Positions 1 to 8,464 of a stretch of 22,912 nt of DNA are shown here, piece by piece. The stretch spans positions 1-22,912 of the forward strand of contig DVOV01000028.1 in the NCBI GenBank assembly GCA_018713375.1, read 5' to 3'. A program made the translations under genes and the position numbers. A model generated the notes under the pieces. That model worked only from the letters and a program-made list of their open reading frames with translations, was not told the DNA's origin and ran no database searches. This stretch comes from Candidatus Scatomorpha stercorigallinarum. GTDB taxonomy: Bacteria > Bacillota_A > Clostridia > Oscillospirales > Oscillospiraceae. The first letter of the stretch is position 1. Each line of letters begins with the position of its first letter.

Positions 1-756
1 ATCGGCCGCACCATGCCGCTCGACCAGCTCTTCGAGGACGGCTACGAGGCCGTGTTCATCGGCTCCGGCGCGGGCCTGCCGCAGTTCCTGAACATCCCGG
101 GCGAGAACCTGCTGGGCGTCTACTCCGCCAACGAGTACCTCACCCGCATAAACCTGATGAAGGCCTACCGCGAGGACTACGACACCCCGATAAAGAACAA
201 CGCCAAACGCATCGCCGTCGTCGGCGGCGGCAACGTCGCAATGGACGCTGCCCGCTGCGCCAAGCGCATGGGCGCGGACGAGGTGTTCATCGTCTACCGC
301 CGCGGACGCGACGAGCTGCCGGCACGCGCGGAGGAGGTCCACCACGCGGAGGAGGAGGGCATCCAGTTCCGCCTGCTCAATAACCCCGTGGAGATCCTGG
401 GCGACATCGACCGCCGCGTCGTGGGGCTCAAGTGCGTGCGTATGCGCCTGGGCGAGCCGGACGCCAGCGGCCGCCGCGGCGTGACGCCCATCGAGGGCAG
501 CGAGTTCGTGATGGTGGCGGACGCCGTCATCGTCGCCATCGGCACCACGCCCAACCCGCTGCTGCGCACCACCACCCCGGGCCTCGAGACCAACCGCAAG
601 GGCTGCCTGGTGGTCGATGAGGACTCGCTGCGCACCTCCCGCGAGGGCGTCTACGCCGGCGGCGACGCCGTAACCGGCGCGGCCACCGTCATCCTCGCCA
701 TGGGCGCCGGCAAGCAGGGCGCGGAGAGCATCGACAAATACCTGTCGAATAAGTAA
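1..756 (+). CDS. gltA: Glutamate synthase small-subunit-like / NfnB-like NAD(P)H flavoprotein oxidoreductase (5' truncated)
   Basis: The frame is open from base 1, so the gene enters from outside the window; the ATG at 13 is internal. The visible 251 residues are the C-terminal part of the GltD/GltA/NfnB pyridine-nucleotide-disulfide oxidoreductase family. The piece contains a dinucleotide-binding loop (VVGGGNVAMDAAR, near bases 214-255), the following basic YRRGRDELPARAEE segment that fits NADPH binding, and the terminal FAD-binding signature GVYAGGDAVTGAATVI. Family members move electrons between NAD(P)H, FAD and Fe-S centres, either for glutamate synthesis from glutamine and 2-oxoglutarate or, as NfnB, in electron bifurcation with ferredoxin in the cytoplasm. 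Clostridial stand-alone proteins called 'homotetrameric glutamate synthase' are often NfnB-like. The N-terminal Fe-S region and upstream neighbour needed to decide are outside the window. Family assignment is firm; the exact role is not. Confidence 0.88.
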   Translation: MGRTMPLDQLFEDGYEAVFIGSGAGLPQFLNIPGENLLGVYSANEYLTRINLMKAYREDYDTPIKNNAKRIAVVGGGNVAMDAARCAKRMGADEVFIVYRRGRDELPARAEEVHHAEEEGIQFRLLNNPVEILGDIDRRVVGLKCVRMRLGEPDASGRRGVTPIEGSEFVMVADAVIVAIGTTPNPLLRTTTPGLETNRKGCLVVDEDSLRTSREGVYAGGDAVTGAATVILAMGAGKQGAESIDKYLSNK

Positions 757-783
757 AAATTCCGTAACAAACGCATATTTCGC

Positions 784-815
784 AAAAACGGGGCAAATTT
801 TGCCCCGTTTTTCTT
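784..815 (+). terminator. Rho-independent terminator after gltA-like gene
   Basis: A near-perfect palindrome with GGGGCAAA / TTTGCCCC at its core is extended by five A/T pairs (AAAAAC...GTTTTT) and followed by CTT. It lies 28 bases after the stop at 756 and before the next promoter at 863, so it separates the two transcription units. The A-rich left flank means it could also work on the minus strand. Confidence 0.9.
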
Positions 816-862
816 AATATGGTTGGAACTATCGGGGCGCTGTTGCGTCCTTAAAGTGGTGC

Positions 863-891
863 TTGACACAGGGCGCTTTTGGTGATATCTT
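863..891 (+). promoter_or_regulatory. SigmaA-type promoter of the transport operon
   Basis: TTGACA (863-868, consensus) is separated by 17 bases from TATCTT (886-891, four of six consensus positions). It would start transcription near 898 and give a leader of about 40 bases to the ATG at 937. I see no clear operator palindrome overlapping it. Confidence 0.75.
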
Positions 892-936
892 GTCTGTATT
901 ATGGTGTTTAATACGCGATGTTTTGGGGGGAATAAG

Positions 937-3513
937 ATGAAAAAGCTGAAAAGAGCGGCCGCCCTGGCGCTGGCCGCGGCCATGCTGCTCTGCTTTGCCG
1001 CCTGCGGGGAGGACACCCCGGGCGCGCAGGAGACGGAGACGCCCGACTTCGTCTATGTGGCGAGCTATTCGCCCGTGGAGCTGGACGTGCAGCACATAAA
1101 CCACCGCTCCTGCTATTTCAACGGCCGCATCTACTTCACCGCGGAGTATGTGGACGGCCAGTACACGGAGAAGTACCCGACCTATGACGAGAACGGCAAC
1201 CCCGTATACGACGAGAACGGCGAGCCCGTGATGGAGGAGTACACCTACGACAACTACGTCACGGGGCTCTTCTCCATGGCCGACGACGGCACGGACGCGC
1301 GCCTGCTGCAGAACTACACCGGCGCGGAGATACCCGCGGGCTATGAGGGCAGCAGCTATGTCAACAGCATGTTCGCCGCCGGCGACTCGCTCTACATACT
1401 GGAGAGCGCCAACTATTACGGCTACATGAACTCCGAAGGCCAGATGGTGGACTACATGGGCAATCCCATCGCCGTCAGCGACCCTAAAGCCCCGGAGGAG
1501 AGCGGCAGCGACGGCGGCAGTTCTTCTTCCTCCTCGGAAATGGCCGCGGCCGTGCCGGACGTGGCGGCCGTGCCGTCCACGAGCAGCTCCGACATCATCG
1601 TCAACCCCGACGGCGAGGAGCTCTATCAGCTCTATGGGGACCACACCCTGCTCAACCGCCTGGACGCGGAGGGCAATGTGCTCAGTACCATCGACCTCAA
1701 CAGCCTGGGCGAGGGGCAGGAGTATTTCTACATCAACGGCGCCACGGCGGACGGCGAGGGCAACATCGTCTGCTATGACAGCAACGGCGTCATCTACGTC
1801 CTCGACAGCGAGGGCGCGCAGCTCTTCACGCTCGACGCGCGCGAGGAGAACGAGAACATCTGGATACAGGACGTCTTTGCACTGCGCGACGGCAGCGTGG
1901 CCGTGATGCTCAACTGGTACGACGAGGCCAACCAGACGAGCGTGGACGAGATACGCACCATCGACATGGCCGCCAAGGCCCTGGGCGAGGCCGTCGACGC
2001 GCCGGCGCGAAACGGCAGCATCCTGCCCGGCGGCGGCGAGTATGACTACTACATGGACAACGGTACCACGCTCTACGGCTGCAAGGTCGGCAGCGCGGAG
2101 GCCGAGGGCATCGTCACCTGGATAAACTGCGACGTGGACGGCACCAGCCTGGACGCCGTCACGCCTCTGGACGACGGGCGCATCATCGCCATCTCCAACG
2201 ACTACAGCGGCCCCGAGCCGGAGGTGAGCTTCGTCACGCTGACGGAGACGCCCAGTTCCGAGGTCCCGCAGAAGACCGTCATCACCTACGCCTGCATGTA
2301 CCTCGACTACCAGGTACGGGCGCAGATCCTCGATTTCAACCGCACCAACTCAACATATCGTATTGAGGTCCGCGATTATTCGGAGTATAATACCAACGAG
2401 GACTACGACGCGGGCTACACCCGCCTGACCACGGACATCATCTCCGGCAACGCGCCGGACCTGATCGCCACCGACAACCTGCCCGTCGGCCGCCTCTCCG
2501 GCAAGGGCCTCTTTGAGGACCTCTGGCCGTATATCGACGCCGACGAGGAGCTGGGCGGCCGCAGCGGCGTGCTGGAGAGCTTCTTCAACGCCATCAGCCA
2601 GGACGGCAAGCTCTATACGCTCTATCCCAGCTTCAACATCATCACCTTCGAGGGCCCCACCGCCGTGTTCGGCGAGGAGAGCGGCATCACCTTCGACGAG
2701 CTGCGCGCGGCCATGCAGCAGTACCCCGAGGCCGAGGTGATGGAGAACTACACGCGCAGCGATATGCTCAACGTCGTGGGCCAGTTCGCGCTGGAGAGCT
2801 TCATCGACTGGGAGACGGGCACCTGCTCCTTCGACCAGGGCTTCGCCGACGTGCTGGAGTTCTGCAACCTGTTCCCGGAGGACTATCCGGACTATGAGGG
2901 CGACTATGTCTACGTCGATCCGCTGCTGAAGATGAGCCGCGGCGAGCTGCTGCTCAACCCCACCTACCTCTATGGCTTTGACGCCTATTACCGCGCGGGC
3001 GACGCCGTCGTGGAGGGCGGCACCACCCTCGTCGGCATCCCCGGCGTGGGCGGCAGCGGCGGCGCCTTCAACTGCAACACGGGCATCGCCATGAGCACCA
3101 CCTGCAAGGACAAGGACGGGGCCTGGCAGTTCATGCGCCGTTACATCGCCGGCGGCTTCTCCGACTACGTCAGCGGCTTCTCCACCAACGCCAAGGAGTT
3201 CGATCAGGCGCTGGAGGAGGCCATGACCCCCGTCTATACCACTGACGAGAACGGCAACCAGGTGGAACAGCCCCAGACTGAGTACTGGGCGGGCGAGGAA
3301 ACCTATCCGATCTACGCCATGACCCAGGAAGAGGCCGACGAGTACATGGATATCATCGCCAACACCACGGCCACCGTCGCCAACGCCGACGAACAGCTGA
3401 TGGCCATCATCAGCGAGGAGGCCGAGGCCTTCTTCAACGGCCAGCGCACGGCCGAGGACGCCGCCGCCATGATCCAGTCGCGCGCGTCCATTTACGTCAG
3501 CGAGCAGAGCTGA
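937..3513 (+). CDS. Extracellular solute-binding lipoprotein with an N-terminal sensor-like domain
   Basis: The 858-residue product starts MKKLKRAAALALAAAMLLC and has a lipobox-like FAAC at about residues 22-25, so it should be a lipid-anchored surface protein. The ATG at 937 is chosen over an in-frame ATG at 901 because GGGGGG (925-930) lies six bases upstream and the signal peptide begins there. Residues ~30-440 contain repeated short beta-strand-like phrases (ADDGTDARLL, LDAEGNVLSTIDL, LDSEGAQLFTLD) that resemble a beta-propeller. They include a tandem YDENGNPV/YDENGEPV at residues 83-98 and a Ser-rich linker (six serines, 195-200). From residue ~446 the protein resembles family 1 sugar-type binding proteins (YRIEVRDYSEYNT, then ISGNAPDLI). 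Typical family 1 proteins have about 400-450 residues, so this one is roughly double. Two permease genes follow 32 bases downstream. The ligand cannot be predicted. Confidence 0.85.
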   Translation: MKKLKRAAALALAAAMLLCFAACGEDTPGAQETETPDFVYVASYSPVELDVQHINHRSCYFNGRIYFTAEYVDGQYTEKYPTYDENGNPVYDENGEPVMEEYTYDNYVTGLFSMADDGTDARLLQNYTGAEIPAGYEGSSYVNSMFAAGDSLYILESANYYGYMNSEGQMVDYMGNPIAVSDPKAPEESGSDGGSSSSSSEMAAAVPDVAAVPSTSSSDIIVNPDGEELYQLYGDHTLLNRLDAEGNVLSTIDLNSLGEGQEYFYINGATADGEGNIVCYDSNGVIYVLDSEGAQLFTLDAREENENIWIQDVFALRDGSVAVMLNWYDEANQTSVDEIRTIDMAAKALGEAVDAPARNGSILPGGGEYDYYMDNGTTLYGCKVGSAEAEGIVTWINCDVDGTSLDAVTPLDDGRIIAISNDYSGPEPEVSFVTLTETPSSEVPQKTVITYACMYLDYQVRAQILDFNRTNSTYRIEVRDYSEYNTNEDYDAGYTRLTTDIISGNAPDLIATDNLPVGRLSGKGLFEDLWPYIDADEELGGRSGVLESFFNAISQDGKLYTLYPSFNIITFEGPTAVFGEESGITFDELRAAMQQYPEAEVMENYTRSDMLNVVGQFALESFIDWETGTCSFDQGFADVLEFCNLFPEDYPDYEGDYVYVDPLLKMSRGELLLNPTYLYGFDAYYRAGDAVVEGGTTLVGIPGVGGSGGAFNCNTGIAMSTTCKDKDGAWQFMRRYIAGGFSDYVSGFSTNAKEFDQALEEAMTPVYTTDENGNQVEQPQTEYWAGEETYPIYAMTQEEADEYMDIIANTTATVANADEQLMAIISEEAEAFFNGQRTAEDAAAMIQSRASIYVSEQS

Positions 3514-3545
3514 TACGCAAGATCTTTCCCCGGGGAGGTGAGAGG

Positions 3546-4481
3546 ATGAAGATACTGGCGCTCAAGAAAGAGCGTAAGCAGCCGGCTCTCAGCCCGGAGC
3601 GGCTGAGGGAGCACCGGCACGTGAAGCGCGTGGACTTCCTGCACAGCATGTGCTTCATGGCGCCGAGCTTCATCGGCGTGCTGATATTCTTCATCCTCCC
3701 CTTCCTCGTGGTGGTGTATTATTCCCTCATCAGGAGCCCGCTCAACCGCGAGTTCGTGTTCCTGGACAACTTCACCGCCCTGCTGCACAACACGGCCTTC
3801 ATCTCTGCGGCCAAGAACACGCTGCTGTTCTCGGCCATGGCGGTGCCGCTGGCCGTGGTGCTCGCGCTGGGCCTGGCGCTGCTGCTGGAGGCGCGGATAC
3901 CGCTCAAGAGCCAGTTCCGCACCTTTTTCCTCAGCCCGATGATGGTCCCCGTGGCCTCCATCGTGCTCGTGTGGCAGGTGCTCTTCAACACCAACGGCGT
4001 GGTGAACGACTTCCTCGGCCTTGTGGGGACGGACAAGATCGACTGGATCAAGTCCGACTACGGCCAGCTGGTCGTGCTCACGCTTTTCCTGTGGAAGAAC
4101 CTCGGCTATAACATGATACTCTTCATGTCCGCCCTGGCGAACATCCCCAAGGAGCTGCTGGAGGTGGCGGACGTGGAGGGCGCGTCCGAGCTCTACAAAT
4201 TCTTCGCCATCAAGCTGCGCTACCTCTCGCCGACGGTGCTGTTCGTGACCATCCTCTCGCTCATCAACTCCTTCAAGGTGTTCCGCGAGGTGTTCCTGCT
4301 CACGGGCGGCTACCCCTACGGCAACCTTTACATGTTACAGCACTTCATGAACAACACCTTCCAGTCGCTCGACTATCAGAAGCTCTCCGCCGCGGCGGTC
4401 ATCATGGCCATCGCCATGGTCGTCATCATCGCCGTGCTGTTCAAGGTGGAGGACTGGTTCGGAAAGGACGTGGAGGGATGA
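3546..4481 (+). CDS. ABC transporter permease, MalF/UgpA-like
   Basis: This 311-residue integral membrane protein has about six hydrophobic segments (roughly residues 36-61, 93-113, 127-147, 172-193, 228-250 and 281-303). It carries a binding-protein-dependent transport EAA-type loop at about residues 206-232, EVADVEGASELYKFF. The canonical second alanine is aspartate here, while the diagnostic glycine is kept. This loop docks to the ATPase in the MalF/MalG family. The ATG is preceded by GGGGAGGTG and AGAGG. The gene follows the binding-protein gene by 32 bases and overlaps the next permease by four, so the two should form a heterodimeric channel. The N-terminal ~35 residues are basic and cytoplasmic. 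Substrate is unknown; sugars or sugar derivatives are the usual cargo of the family. Confidence 0.92.
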   Translation: MKILALKKERKQPALSPERLREHRHVKRVDFLHSMCFMAPSFIGVLIFFILPFLVVVYYSLIRSPLNREFVFLDNFTALLHNTAFISAAKNTLLFSAMAVPLAVVLALGLALLLEARIPLKSQFRTFFLSPMMVPVASIVLVWQVLFNTNGVVNDFLGLVGTDKIDWIKSDYGQLVVLTLFLWKNLGYNMILFMSALANIPKELLEVADVEGASELYKFFAIKLRYLSPTVLFVTILSLINSFKVFREVFLLTGGYPYGNLYMLQHFMNNTFQSLDYQKLSAAAVIMAIAMVVIIAVLFKVEDWFGKDVEG

Positions 4482-5362
4482 AGAAAAAGCGCTATCTCTC
4501 CCGCACGGCCATTTTCATCATCTGCGCCGCCTTTGCCGTCATCTTCCTGATGCCGACCGTGCTGACGATCTCGAACTCCTTCATGACGCAGTCGGAGCTG
4601 AACGCCAACTACGGCGTCATCTTCGCCGCCGGCGAGCAGGGGGGGACGAGCTACATATCGGAGAAGGTCAACCTGAAGTTCATCCCGGACAAGGTGTCCT
4701 TCGACCAGTACAAGACCGTGCTCTTCATGAGCCCGGACTACCTGCTGAAATTCTGGAACAGCGTCATACTGGTGGTGCCCATCGTGGTGTTCCAGGTGGC
4801 CATCGCCTCCGTGGCGGCGTACAGCTTCACCCGCTGGCGGGGGAAGGCGAGGGCGTTCATCTTTTTCTTTTACGTGATACTGATGCTGATGCCCTATCAG
4901 GTGACGCTGGTGCCGAACTATCTGGTCAGCGAGTGGCTGCACCTGCTGGACACGCGCTGGGCCATCATACTGCCGGGCGTTTTCGCGCCCTTTTCCGTGT
5001 TCCTGCTGACGAAATTCATGCGCCGCATACCCTATTCGCTCATCGAGGCCGCCAAGATCGACGGCGCGGGCGAGTGGCAGGTGTTTTCCAAGGTGTGCAT
5101 GCCGCAGTGCCGCGCGGCGCTCTATTCCATCGCCATACTCGTTTTCATCGACTACTGGAACATGGTCGAGCAGCCGCTGGTGCTGCTGCCGGACGCCGAG
5201 AAGCAGCCGCTGAGCGTCTATCTTTCAACGATAAATTCCGGCGAAGTGGGGCTGGCCTTCGCCATCGCCACCATATACATGGTGCCGACGCTGCTGCTCT
5301 TCCTGCACGGCGAGGAATACCTCGTCGAGGGCATCGCCACCCAGGGCTCCGTCAAGGGCTGA
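4478..5362 (+). CDS. ABC transporter permease, MalG-like (carbohydrate type)
   Basis: This 294-residue product is the second half of the permease pair. It has an N-terminal membrane segment (about residues 10-31), further hydrophobic helices, and a well-preserved EAA loop beginning at residue 190 (EAAKIDGAGEWQVFSKVCMP). The end VEGIATQGSVKG matches the usual MalG-type C-terminus (VEGL..GAVKG). The ATG overlaps the stop of the upstream permease in ATGA, indicating translational coupling and equal amounts. A loop of about 60 residues after the first helix (residues ~35-90) is larger than in minimal MalG proteins. No ATP-binding subunit is encoded in the operon, so an ATPase from elsewhere, such as a shared MsmK/UgpC-like one, would have to energise the pair. 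Confidence 0.92.
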   Translation: MKKKRYLSRTAIFIICAAFAVIFLMPTVLTISNSFMTQSELNANYGVIFAAGEQGGTSYISEKVNLKFIPDKVSFDQYKTVLFMSPDYLLKFWNSVILVVPIVVFQVAIASVAAYSFTRWRGKARAFIFFFYVILMLMPYQVTLVPNYLVSEWLHLLDTRWAIILPGVFAPFSVFLLTKFMRRIPYSLIEAAKIDGAGEWQVFSKVCMPQCRAALYSIAILVFIDYWNMVEQPLVLLPDAEKQPLSVYLSTINSGEVGLAFAIATIYMVPTLLLFLHGEEYLVEGIATQGSVKG

Positions 5363-5392
5363 GGACACACACATTCAGATGGAGGGAACGCC

Positions 5393-7273
5393 ATGAGCGA
5401 GAAGGTCAAAAACAGAGGCTGGGTCAAGAACGTGGCCATCATATTCTTAGCGGTCATGCTCGTGCTGACCTTCTTCTCAAACACGATAATGAACCGCTCT
5501 CTGCCGGAGGTCACGGGCCAGAGCGTGCAGCCGGGCACCATTACCACCCAGGTGCGCGGCGACGGCAGAATCGAGGCGGCGGAGACATATGAGGTCAAGA
5601 GCGCCGACTCCCGCAAGGTGCAGTCCGTGCCCGTCAGCGTGGGGCAGGAGGTCAAAGTCGGCGACACGCTGGTGGTCCTCGCCGCAGGTGACAGCGAGGA
5701 GCTGAAGAACGCCCAGGACGCCCTTGAAGCCGCACAGCTGGCCTATCAGCAGGCGCTTATAGAGGCGGGCAAGACGACATCCGGCGACCGGGAGATCGAA
5801 CGGGCTAGGGAGAAGTTGCAGCAGGCGATCACTACGAGAGATAATACGCCTGTTTACACAGCTGAAGAGCTTTCGATAGCTGAGGAAAACCTTGCCTACA
5901 TCACTTCTGCACTTCAAGAAGCAAAGAATGAGCTTTATGCTGCCGGCGGCTACGAAGAAGGCGCCGGTTCCGACGCGCTGAAGGCGCTGAAAAAGACCAT
6001 GGACGAGGCCGAGACGGCCTATGAGGCCGCGCAGGTGCGGTACGTCAATGAGCTCAACTTTATAAAAGACCTTGCCAGCTATTCCGAGCGGCACAGCACC
6101 CAGGGCGTTTACGCCTCGTTCGAAGCCTACTGCGACGCCATAGCCAACGCCTTCGCGGACAAAGAAGCCGTATCTGTGGAGTACTACTTCGGCGAGGGCG
6201 CGTCCGACCCCTATTTCTCCCAGGAACAGGAGAACATAGGCATGAAGGGCTTCCCGTATGAGAGCTACAGCAGCTACAATAAGCTGCCCAGCACGGATGT
6301 GGCAAGCATCGCCGCTTCGTATAACGTTGTCGCCGACGCGCGAGACGCCTATTATGAGGCGCGTGAGGCATACTATGATGGCTTGGAAGCGGCTGCTCCA
6401 GTGAATGCTGAGCTTCAGAAAGCCGTTGAGGATGCGGAGTATGCGAAGCAGGTGGCGGAGAATACACGCGATACTGTTAAAGCGGGTTATGATGCATATG
6501 AGCAGGCAATTGATAATGTGATAGCGTGCCAGCAAACGCTTGAGTCCCTCATAGCGGGACAACAAACGGAGAACCTCAACCTCAGTAAATTGTCCAAGGA
6601 TGTGGCCGATGCGCAGGCGCTGGTGGACGAGCTGAGCGCGGGGGAGACGAACGAGGACGGGACCGTCACGGGCGGGACCATCACCTCCGAGGTCAACGGC
6701 ATCGTCAAGGCGATAAACGTCACCGCCGGCGGCAGCACCGACCCGGCGAACGCCATCATGACCATCGAGGTGCCGGACCGCGGCTACACCGTGTCCATCA
6801 CCGTCACCGCCGACCAGGCCAGCAAGGTCACCGTGGGCGACACGGCGGAGATCCAGACCGGCTACTGGGGCGGCAGCGACCTGCAGGGCCGCCTGCTCGG
6901 CATCCGCAACGTCCCCGGCTCGCAGGGCGCGCAGGCCAGCCGCCTGCTGGTGTTCGAAGTCACCGGCGAGGGCGTGGAGAGCGGCACGCAGGTGTCCGTC
7001 TCCATCGGCCAGCGCAGCCAGAGCTATGACCTCATCGTCCCCAACAGCGCCGTGCGCTCGGACTCCAACGGCAGCTTCGTGCTGATGATGACCGCCAAGT
7101 CCAGCCCCCTGGGCACGCGCTACCAGGCCACGCGCGTGGACGTGCAGGTCGTGGCCAGCGACGACGTGAACAGCGCCGTCACCGGCGCCATCGTCGCCTA
7201 TGACTACGTGATAACGAATTCCACCGCCCCCATCGAGGACGGCATGTATGTCCGCCTCGCCGACAACGCCTGA
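5393..7273 (+). CDS. HlyD/RND-type membrane fusion (adaptor) protein with long coiled coil
   Basis: The 626-residue product begins with a short cytoplasmic stretch and one membrane helix (about residues 10-28). A lipoyl-like half-domain follows (residues ~45-100, VKSADSRKVQSVPVSVGQEV). Next comes a very long Ala/Glu-rich helical hairpin (about 100-425), the second lipoyl half (GGTITSEVNGIVKAINVTAG, from ~430) and beta-barrel segments to the end. That order is the HlyD/MacA adaptor fold. In diderms such proteins bridge inner-membrane transporters to outer-membrane channels; in monoderms they pair with export ABC permeases. GGAGGG (5381-5386) sits six bases before the ATG, 30 bases after the permease gene. 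Two parts of the hairpin (about 5800-5945 and 6310-6605) have visibly lower GC and other codon preferences than the rest. The adaptor is unusually long for the family, and its cargo is unknown. Confidence 0.82.
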   Translation: MSEKVKNRGWVKNVAIIFLAVMLVLTFFSNTIMNRSLPEVTGQSVQPGTITTQVRGDGRIEAAETYEVKSADSRKVQSVPVSVGQEVKVGDTLVVLAAGDSEELKNAQDALEAAQLAYQQALIEAGKTTSGDREIERAREKLQQAITTRDNTPVYTAEELSIAEENLAYITSALQEAKNELYAAGGYEEGAGSDALKALKKTMDEAETAYEAAQVRYVNELNFIKDLASYSERHSTQGVYASFEAYCDAIANAFADKEAVSVEYYFGEGASDPYFSQEQENIGMKGFPYESYSSYNKLPSTDVASIAASYNVVADARDAYYEAREAYYDGLEAAAPVNAELQKAVEDAEYAKQVAENTRDTVKAGYDAYEQAIDNVIACQQTLESLIAGQQTENLNLSKLSKDVADAQALVDELSAGETNEDGTVTGGTITSEVNGIVKAINVTAGGSTDPANAIMTIEVPDRGYTVSITVTADQASKVTVGDTAEIQTGYWGGSDLQGRLLGIRNVPGSQGAQASRLLVFEVTGEGVESGTQVSVSIGQRSQSYDLIVPNSAVRSDSNGSFVLMMTAKSSPLGTRYQATRVDVQVVASDDVNSAVTGAIVAYDYVITNSTAPIEDGMYVRLADNA

Positions 7274-7276
7274 GCC

Positions 7277-8464
7277 ATGGCCGGGCAGAAAAAACGCCGC
7301 GGCCTGCGCTCGCTCAGGCGCGGGCAGATCATCTTCCTCGCCGTGCTCGTGCTGCTGACGGCCGCCACCGGCGCGCTGATGGGGGCCTATGCCTCCACGG
7401 CCGGGGCCATGGCCTCGCAGCAGGCGGCGGAGCGCTTCCGCGGCGGCAGCGAGATGCGCTTTTCGCAGGTCTCCGCCTTCTTCCCGGTGGACGGGGGCAC
7501 GAGCGTGCAGGACATCTACACCTTCCGCCGGGGCATCGACGCGCCGCTGACGGAGATCGGCGTGGAGGCCGCGCAGGGCGGCAGTTTGTGGAAGGACGCC
7601 TACAGCGCCACGGGGCAGATATCCATCCAGGGCCCCAAGGCCACCGCCACCGCCCAGACCATCGCCGTCGGCGGCGACTGGTTCGCCTTCCACCCGCTGA
7701 CGCTGCGCTCGGGCACGTATATCTACGAGAGCGACCTGATGCACGACCGCGTGGTGCTGGACGAGACGCTCGCCTGGCAGCTCTTCGGCGGCTTCGACCT
7801 GGCCGGGCAGGAGGTGCGCATCGGCGGGCAGCGATTCATCATCGCCGGCGTCGTCGCCCGCGAGGAGGACGCCGCCAGCCAGCGGGCCTATCCCGGCGGC
7901 GCGGGGCTTTTCATGCACTACGACACCTTCGCCGCCCTCACCGCGCCGGACGGCGGGGATACGCCCTCGGCCTCCGCGCAGGGCGCGGCCAGCGCCGTGC
8001 CTTCGGCGGAGATCAGCTGCTACGAGCTGGTCTGCGCCGAGCCGCTGACGGGCTACACGCGCTCCATCGTCGAGCAGGGCTTCAAGGGCGCCACGGTGGT
8101 GCAGAACACGAAGCGCTTCTCCGTGGGCAACACCCTCTCGCTGCTGGGCAAGTTCGGCGAGCGCAGCATGCTGCGCGAGGCCATCATCTACCCCTACTGG
8201 GAGAACGCCGCGCGCTATACGGAGGACCTGCTCTGCGTGCTGCTGGTGGCCATATTCGTCGTGGGCGCCTTCCCGGCCATATGCGCGGCCTGGTTCGTCA
8301 TATTCAACCTGCGCCGGGCCTGGCTGCACGTGCGCGACGACTGGTTCCCGGGCTTCAAGGACCGCACGGAGGACAAGATCACCGCCCGCGGCCGCCGCAG
8401 GCTGGAAGAAAAACAGCGCCGCCGCGAAAAGCGCGGGGCGCATGAAAAAGTCAGGACGAAATAA
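7277..8464 (+). CDS. MacB periplasmic-core-domain-like membrane protein without FtsX helices
   Basis: The 395-residue product has a basic N-terminus, a membrane helix (about residues 16-38), a large extracellular domain (~40-310), a second membrane stretch (about 317-347) and a highly charged Lys/Arg tail. The extracellular part resembles the MacB core domain of ABC export permeases: VGGDWFAFHPLTLRSG is followed by a block VVLDETLAWQLFGGFDLAG and then GQRFIIAGVVARE. True MacB/FtsX permeases have four helices, with three after the core. Here only one hydrophobic stretch remains, perhaps a re-entrant or single helix. The ATG lies three bases after the adaptor stop and has no clear ribosome-binding site, so translation is probably coupled. 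With no ATPase gene nearby, it may be an assembly partner of the HlyD-like protein rather than a transporter. The domain call is moderate; the function is unknown. Confidence 0.65.
   Translation: MAGQKKRRGLRSLRRGQIIFLAVLVLLTAATGALMGAYASTAGAMASQQAAERFRGGSEMRFSQVSAFFPVDGGTSVQDIYTFRRGIDAPLTEIGVEAAQGGSLWKDAYSATGQISIQGPKATATAQTIAVGGDWFAFHPLTLRSGTYIYESDLMHDRVVLDETLAWQLFGGFDLAGQEVRIGGQRFIIAGVVAREEDAASQRAYPGGAGLFMHYDTFAALTAPDGGDTPSASAQGAASAVPSAEISCYELVCAEPLTGYTRSIVEQGFKGATVVQNTKRFSVGNTLSLLGKFGERSMLREAIIYPYWENAARYTEDLLCVLLVAIFVVGAFPAICAAWFVIFNLRRAWLHVRDDWFPGFKDRTEDKITARGRRRLEEKQRRREKRGAHEKVRTK

Noticed and set aside
901..936. Upstream ATG at 901 for the binding lipoprotein
   Set aside because: It would put 12 residues before a perfect signal peptide start. 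It lies about at the predicted transcription start and lacks a ribosome-binding site, whereas ATG 937 has GGGGGG six bases upstream.
5477..8443. 988-codon open frame on the minus strand opposite the adaptor and MacB-core genes
   Set aside because: It is antisense to two genes with clear homology and starts. The product is a His/Ala/Gly/Arg-rich composition typical of high-GC shadow frames, without recognisable domains.
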